Shown piece after piece: positions 6,637 through 10,190 of a stretch of DNA of 10,190 bases (position 1 is its first letter; each line of letters begins with the position of its first letter). The notes under the pieces were generated by a model. The model was not told the DNA's origin. It made no database searches and was given only the letters and a program-made list of their open reading frames with translations. Position numbers and translations under genes: made by a program. Source of the stretch: Bacillota bacterium (GTDB lineage Bacteria; Bacillota_E; Symbiobacteriia; JAMDAP01); contig JAMDAP010000167.1 of the NCBI GenBank assembly GCA_023484675.1, positions 1 to 10,190 of the forward strand, written 5' to 3'.

Positions 6637-7650
6637 TTAACGCCCCTTGCCTTCCAGGTCCCGGATAATCTCCCGGTAAGTCTCTTCGCTTATCTTGCCA
6701 TCCAGCAGCAGCCGGCGGGCCTTCCGCCGCTCCTCTTCCACTTCAGCCGGCCTCCCCCGGGCTCCTGCAGCCCGGGATGACTTGCCGGACCTCGCCGCAG
6801 CAGTCCGGGCGTTGCGGGTGGAAGGACCGCCGTAGAAGAGCACAAAGGCAAGCCCCAGGACCATTGCCAGGGCCACCAGCAGAATAACCTGGTTCCCCCG
6901 GACCGCCAGCCCTGAGCTTGCCGGCTTGGGCGCGGCGCCCGAACCCCCGATGGACTTGCTGTTGTCGTCCTTTTTATAACTGAATTGAAAGCTGATGTTC
7001 TGGTCGGCCCTGGCCGGCCCCAGATCGTACTGGTGAACGTACGTGCCCTCCTCCGTCGAGCCACCTCCGATTTCAGTGAGGCGGGCGCTATAACCCGACG
7101 AACGGGCAGGCTGCACCACGGCCAGGGTTACCTTGTCGGCCCCGTAGGTCGGGCTGTAAGTAAAACTTACCTGCTTATCCGGACCGCCCGTAACCGCCGG
7201 ATAATAGAATTCCATATGGAGCGGAAAGGTTTCCCCCGGTTTGATGACCCGGCTGGGAGTCCAGCCTACCTCCTGGTGGTCATCCTTGGTGTAGACCTTG
7301 GCCTTGCCCAGGGCCAGTTGGTTGGTGTGCACGGGATTGGCGGTGGTAAACGGGTCACCCGACAGTTCGCAGGCGGAGTTGAACTGAGCGTTTTTCGGCG
7401 CTCGGAAAACGACTTCTCCTTGAAACGGTTCCGAACCGGCGTTTTTCAGGGAACCCTGCACGATCACCAGGGCTTGCGGGTAATCGGTGTCATATTCTGG
7501 CAGGATCTGGATGTCCAGCCGCGGGAACACCAGGGCAGGAGCCGGTGCCTTGTCGGCACTGGCCAAGCCGGAGCCCAACGCAAGCGTCAGAACGATGGCC
7601 GTCGCCAGGAAGACGGTGTTGCCCCACCACCCCCAACGATAGCGGTTCAT
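6637..7650 (-). CDS. Unknown exported, membrane-anchored protein with SHOCT-like cytoplasmic tail (first gene of ccm operon)
   Basis: No family recognised. The 337-residue product has a signal peptide (MNRYRWGWWG then a hydrophobic core, ending near ASA at residue 32), an extracytoplasmic beta-rich region to about residue 235 with one cysteine (Cys94), a Ser/Gly/Ala/Pro linker, one membrane helix at 254-274, a strongly basic segment (275-312) and a short C-terminal hairpin at 310-334 (ARRLLLDGKISEETYREII), similar to SHOCT-type tails. Start ATG 7650 has AAGGGGG 9 nt upstream. An in-frame ATG at 7704 would add 18 residues, but its own AAAGGG would lie at or before the predicted transcript start near 7715. 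It leads the ccm operon and sits 17 nt before ccmE, so a role in haem delivery, CcmE handling or cytochrome assembly is a reasonable guess, not a demonstrated one. Confidence 0.85.
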   Translation of the reverse strand: MNRYRWGWWGNTVFLATAIVLTLALGSGLASADKAPAPALVFPRLDIQILPEYDTDYPQALVIVQGSLKNAGSEPFQGEVVFRAPKNAQFNSACELSGDPFTTANPVHTNQLALGKAKVYTKDDHQEVGWTPSRVIKPGETFPLHMEFYYPAVTGGPDKQVSFTYSPTYGADKVTLAVVQPARSSGYSARLTEIGGGSTEEGTYVHQYDLGPARADQNISFQFSYKKDDNSKSIGGSGAAPKPASSGLAVRGNQVILLVALAMVLGLAFVLFYGGPSTRNARTAAARSGKSSRAAGARGRPAEVEEERRKARRLLLDGKISEETYREIIRDLEGKGR

Positions 7651-7690
7651 AGGCGCATTCCCCCTTAATGGGATTGTTCGGGCAGCGGAG

Positions 7691-7712
7691 CCTTGTGTTT
7701 TCATTCACAAAG
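7691..7712 (-). promoter_or_regulatory. Inverted repeat just after the ccm promoter (possible Crp/Fnr-family operator or leader hairpin)
   Basis: On the minus strand CTTTGTG and CACAAGG flank an 8-nt loop and can pair over 7 bp with one G-U. As DNA the core reads TGTGA-N6-ACACA, which matches four of five positions in each arm of the TGTGA-N6-TCACA consensus used by several Crp/Fnr-family regulators. It would sit at about +4 to +25 of the predicted ccm transcript, a location suited to repression. The match is short and could be chance. Confidence 0.35.
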
Positions 7713-7721
7713 TCCCTTTCT

Positions 7722-7750
7722 ATTATGCGACCGTCTACCATCCGGGTCAA
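7722..7750 (-). promoter_or_regulatory. Sigma-A/sigma-70 promoter for the ccm operon
   Basis: On the minus strand TTGACC (7750-7745) and CATAAT (7727-7722) are separated by exactly 17 nt; each hexamer differs from consensus at one position. Transcription would begin near 7715, giving a leader of about 65 nt before ATG 7650. It lies between the repressor gene and the first gene of the ccm operon, in the only sizeable gap on that side, and supports the ccm genes being a separate transcription unit. No terminator hairpin is seen between the repressor stop and this promoter, so read-through is possible. Confidence 0.75.
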
Positions 7751-7765
7751 GGTCTGGATTTAAAA

Positions 7766-8038
7766 TCACTTAATGAATTTCACGAGAACATCCACTAACT
7801 CGTCGACGGCTTCGTCGCCCTTGTCTTCCCGGATGGCATCCGCCACGCAGCCACGGGTATGGCTTTCCAGCACTGAGAGACCGACCCGGTTGACGGCAGC
7901 ACGAACCGCGGCAATCTGGACCAGAATGTCAACGCAGTAGCGGTTATCCTCGATCATCCGCTGCAGGCCGCGCACCTGTCCCTCAATCTTCTTCAGGCGA
8001 TCCAGCAGGTCTTCCTTGTCCCGCAGGGGGTGGTTCAC
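7766..8038 (-). CDS. CsoR/RcnR-family metal-sensing repressor, His-Cys-His-Cys type
   Basis: A 90-residue all-helical DNA-binding repressor that releases DNA when it binds metal. The family core is clear: LLDRLKKIEGQVRGLQRMIE near the N-terminus, YCVDILVQIAAVRAA in the middle, and ESHTRGCV. Taking GTG 8038 as start, the predicted metal ligands are His3, Cys35, His60 and Cys64. The start is decided by the ribosome binding site: AGGAGG lies only 1 nt from ATG 8044 but 7 nt from GTG 8038. Cys35/His60/Cys64 alone is the copper-sensor CsoR set; adding His3 gives the set reported for the nickel sensor InrS, so copper and nickel are both possible. No copper or nickel exporter is in view; feoB lies upstream and the ccm operon downstream. 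The gene has its own promoter and operator-like site. Confidence 0.93.
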   Translation of the reverse strand: MNHPLRDKEDLLDRLKKIEGQVRGLQRMIEDNRYCVDILVQIAAVRAAVNRVGLSVLESHTRGCVADAIREDKGDEAVDELVDVLVKFIK

Positions 8039-8067
8039 GGGCATCCCTCCTTTGCCTACCCAGCCCG

Positions 8068-8096
8068 AGTATACTATCCCCCGTGGGCGGCATCAA
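8068..8096 (-). promoter_or_regulatory. Promoter of the CsoR-family gene with embedded G-tract operator
   Basis: On the minus strand TTGATG (8096-8091) and TATACT (8073-8068) are spaced by 17 nt, a near-consensus housekeeping promoter; transcription would start near 8061, about 23 nt before GTG 8038. The spacer and -10 contain CCCACGGGGGATAGTAT (8087-8071). This resembles CsoR-type operators, which have an ACGGGGG tract flanked by AT-rich, T/A-containing arms. Binding here would block RNA polymerase directly, giving autorepression, as is usual for the family. Confidence 0.7.
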
Positions 8097-8102
8097 GGGA
8101 AA

Positions 8103-8130
8103 ACGGCGGCTACTATAATACGGCGGCTAC
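8103..8130. repeat. Partial 17-bp tandem duplication at the end of feoB
   Basis: The 11-mer acggcggctac occurs at 8103-8113 and again at 8120-8130, separated by tataat, so the pattern is 1.65 copies of a 17-bp unit. It straddles the feoB stop: the gene ends in two consecutive TAG codons, and the outer copy lies just outside the coding region. A small slippage duplication at the 3' end of the gene is the simplest reading. Confidence 0.6.
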
Positions 8131-9864
8131 CCGCGCTACCACTCCCCCCAGGGCAAAGGCCACCACCAGGGTTGCGAGCCAGATGAGGATGCCCTCCCAC
8201 CGGCCGCGTTCCTTCAGGATGGTCATGAGAGAGGCGACGCAGGGCACGAACAGGGTCATGGTAACCATGGCAACCAGGCTCTGCACCGGCGCAAGGCCCA
8301 GGTTGTAGAGGCCCGCGGCACCGAAATCCCTGCGTATCATCCCCATGACGAAAGCGGTAGCCGCCTCTCTCGGGAGACCCAGCCAGCTTTCCGTAAGGGG
8401 CGCGGTCCAGCGCTCCAGCAGCTGCAACCCCCCCAGGTGGTCCAACAGGGCTATGGCCAGGGCCCCGTAGGCGAACAGCGGCCCGGCCTCCATGACAAAC
8501 CCGTACGCGCGGTTGATGGTCTTTTTGAGAAGGTTTTCGGCCCTGGGCATGCGCAGCGGCGGCAGGTCCATGAAGAGGGGGGTGGGCTCCCCCGGCAACA
8601 GCCGGTCCAACACCGTCCCGGAGGCAACGAAGACGGCCAGGATAATCCCGGCGTATATGGCCAGGTAGCCCGGACCGATGGGTGCGAGCACTGCCGCGAT
8701 CACCCCCAGTTGAGCGGAGCAGGGGACGGTGAGGGCCAGCAAAAAGGTCGCGATGGTCCGTTCGCGCCGGTTGCCGAGAATCCGCGTGGTAATGGTAGCC
8801 ATGGTCACGCAGCCCAGTCCCAGGATCAGGGGAATAATAGCCCGCCCGTTGAGTCCAAGCCCCGTCATGGAGCGGTCGGCCAGTACGGCCACCCGGGGCA
8901 GGTATCCCGAGTCCTCCAGGGCCGACAGGGCCAAATAGAAACCGAGCACCAGGGGGAGAATGAGGCCCAGCAGGTAAGTCACGGTCATGGTCAAAAGCCC
9001 GTACTCTCCCACCAGGAGCGCACCCGGGAGGCTACCGGGTGGAAACGGCCGGCCAACCAGGGATCTGATCCAAGGCTGGTAAATCCCCAGCATCAGGGTT
9101 CCCTCAGTAAAATCAACCACCCGCTGGGCCACCACGTCTCCGATGAGGTAGTATAACCCCGCCAGCACCACCGCCAGGAGGGGCAGGCCGGTGGACGGCT
9201 CTAACGAAAGACGGTCCAGAAAGAAGCCCAGACCAGTCCCGCGCCGGGTCTCCCGCTTCACCTCCCGGGCGATGGCGTTTGCCCTGCGCCGCCGGTCCAG
9301 GTAAATCTCTTCCCGGCGCGCCTGGTCGTTCTCCGCTTCCAGGACCCGCGCCGCCCGGTCCCGGTCGGGGCGGCCGCCCGCCGCCCCCAGGGCTTGCCGG
9401 ACCTCCCGCAAGCCCCGGCGCCGGACGGCAACGGTGGGGATTACCGGCACTCCCAGCAAAGCGGAGAGCCTTCGGTCGTCGACGGCCAGCCCGCGGGCGG
9501 CCAGTTCGTCAGCCATGTTGAGGGCTACCACCACCGGAATCCCCATCTCAGTCAACTGCAGGGTCAGGAAGAGGTCGCGCTCCAGGTGGACGGCATCCAC
9601 CACGTTCAACACCACGTCCGCTGTCAGGATCACGTCACGGGCGACCCGCTCCTCGTCGTTGAAGGACGATACCCCGTAGACGCCCGGAGTGTCCAGAAGC
9701 AAGTCTTCTCCCATCCGCCCGGAGGTGACCTCCACCGTCGTTCCTGGGAAGTTGGAAACTTCCGCATAGAGCCCCGTCAGGGCGTTGAAGATCGCCGACT
9801 TGCCCACGTTGGGGTTGCCGGCCAGGACGATGCGACGGGTGCGCTTACCCCTGCCCATGCCCAT
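8113..9864 (-). CDS. feoB: FeoB-family ferrous iron transporter, short variant
   Basis: FeoB moves Fe2+ into the cell using an N-terminal GTP-binding domain joined to a membrane domain. This 583-residue protein shows G1 GNPNVGKS (16-23), G2 threonines in FPGTT (39-43), G3 DTPG (58-61), G4 NMAD (116-119) and a G5-like VIPTVAVRRRG (141-151). A charged linker (about 155-210) and roughly eight to ten membrane helices follow, with conserved elements EDSGYLPRVAVLADR (317-331), GLGC (Cys352), VPCSAQ (Cys382) and FVPCVAS near the end. The GCNVPA-type motif reads GCVTMATITTR, and the protein is shorter than the 773-residue E. coli FeoB. Start ATG 9864 has AAGGTGG 7 nt upstream; ATG 9858 is the alternative. 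The frame stays open to 10164 but that part crosses a probable chimeric join. No feoA is visible. Confidence 0.92.
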   Translation of the reverse strand: MGMGRGKRTRRIVLAGNPNVGKSAIFNALTGLYAEVSNFPGTTVEVTSGRMGEDLLLDTPGVYGVSSFNDEERVARDVILTADVVLNVVDAVHLERDLFLTLQLTEMGIPVVVALNMADELAARGLAVDDRRLSALLGVPVIPTVAVRRRGLREVRQALGAAGGRPDRDRAARVLEAENDQARREEIYLDRRRRANAIAREVKRETRRGTGLGFFLDRLSLEPSTGLPLLAVVLAGLYYLIGDVVAQRVVDFTEGTLMLGIYQPWIRSLVGRPFPPGSLPGALLVGEYGLLTMTVTYLLGLILPLVLGFYLALSALEDSGYLPRVAVLADRSMTGLGLNGRAIIPLILGLGCVTMATITTRILGNRRERTIATFLLALTVPCSAQLGVIAAVLAPIGPGYLAIYAGIILAVFVASGTVLDRLLPGEPTPLFMDLPPLRMPRAENLLKKTINRAYGFVMEAGPLFAYGALAIALLDHLGGLQLLERWTAPLTESWLGLPREAATAFVMGMIRRDFGAAGLYNLGLAPVQSLVAMVTMTLFVPCVASLMTILKERGRWEGILIWLATLVVAFALGGVVARVAAVL

Positions 9865-9910
9865 GGCGGTTCCACCTTCCTGGACGGCCGGAGCCTCTGC
9901 GGCCAGCAAC

Positions 9911-10190
9911 CGGCTCGACGATGACGCTGCTCGCCAGGCGGCGGCCCAGCACGCGTTCGGCGCCGGTCTCGGGATCGCCCGCCTGGTCCGGGCGGCGATG
10001 GCCCGCGATGGGATGTCGCAGGCGGCGATCCGGCGCGCGATCGTCATGCTCGATTCCCACGGGCTGCTGTACGAGGGCCGGCCGGGGATCGAGGCCGACA
10101 AGGCCGAGTTCGCCCTTCCGACCGACGTGCTCGCGAGCCACGGGCTCGATCCGCTCGGGGACACCGGTCTCGAGGCCGTCGTTCGGGCCT
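9911..10190 (+). CDS. Malic enzyme NAD-binding domain fragment, 5'-truncated and running off the window
   Basis: One plus-strand frame reads like the interior of malic enzyme (oxidative decarboxylation of malate to pyruvate). From about 9956 it gives FGAGLGIARLVRAAMARDG, RRAIVMLDSHGLLYEGRPG, DKAEFALP and LEAVVRA. These match, in order, the GAGxxGxGIA dinucleotide loop, the helix after it, the strand with V/LDSxGL, the KxxFA segment and the strand leading to VRAVxPTxLxGT in that family. Compared with the usual GAGSAGxGIA the loop looks two residues short. The N-terminal malic domain (about 150 or more residues) is absent; upstream the frame runs antisense into feoB, so the gene is cut, not started, here. 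By hand count 207 of these 280 bases are G or C (74%), richer than the neighbouring genes. Identification is from memory of the family; no search was run. Confidence 0.6.

Noticed and set aside
6633..6644. Perfect 12-bp palindrome (ggcgttaacgcc) between the first operon gene and ccmE
   Set aside because: It has no loop and so would not form a usable RNA hairpin, no T-run follows, and it overlaps the stop codon and ribosome binding region. A chance palindrome is the simplest view.
7490..7750. Alternative minus-strand frame crossing the ccm promoter
   Set aside because: It includes the promoter and leader and then runs out of frame through the first operon gene, which has a clear signal peptide in its own frame.
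9845..10141. Minus-strand open frame upstream of feoB, considered as feoA or another small gene
   Set aside because: The translation shows no FeoA (SH3-like) features, and most of it is antisense to the malic enzyme fragment. Its last codons overlapping the feoB start could be a remnant of a native upstream gene, but too little remains to tell.

Overview
The window reads as one strand of a GC-rich (roughly 60% or more) anaerobic Firmicute. I suspect a class Clostridia lineage related to Desulfotomaculum, Moorella or Thermincola, inferred from three things: strong AGGAGG-type ribosome binding sites with frequent GTG and TTG starts, a Ccm (System I) haem-maturation cluster of the kind found in c-cytochrome-bearing clostridia, and a CsoR-family repressor beside a FeoB. 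No rRNA, tRNA, CRISPR array or insertion sequence is visible. Every gene from 1 to 9864 is on the minus strand, so transcription runs right to left.

Right part (8113-9864, 7766-8038). A short variant feoB (Fe2+ transporter with an N-terminal G domain) is followed by a 90-residue CsoR/RcnR-family metal sensor. The sensor gene has its own near-consensus promoter, and a G-tract operator-like sequence lies inside it, which suggests autorepression. The sensor carries a His-Cys-His-Cys ligand set at exactly the RcnR positions.

Centre and left (1-7650). A second strong promoter (7722-7750) starts a compact operon of at least ten genes: an unknown membrane-anchored exported protein, ccmE, ccmF, ccmH, a CcmI-like zinc-ribbon protein, a second unknown membrane-anchored exported protein, ccmA, ccmB, ccmC and the start of ccmD, which runs off the left edge. 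Gaps are 2 to about 45 nt, with one ATGA overlap. CcmA/CcmB/CcmC/CcmD would load haem onto the chaperone CcmE, and CcmF/CcmH would transfer it to apocytochrome c. Two chemistry changes stand out: CcmE has Cys instead of the haem-binding His (CxxxY), and CcmH has a five-cysteine cluster instead of LRCxxCQ. Three extra proteins, two of them without a recognised family, are threaded through the operon and share a similar cytoplasmic helical-hairpin motif. This looks like a clostridial variant of the Ccm machine with its own accessory parts, and it is the most interesting system in the window.

Right edge (about 9880-10190). Upstream of feoB the sequence changes character: the last 280 bases are 74% GC by hand count and encode, on the opposite strand, an interior piece of what looks like malic enzyme with no N-terminal domain. 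This is probably a chimeric join (assembly or recombination). It has removed whatever normally lies upstream of feoB, such as feoA or its promoter.
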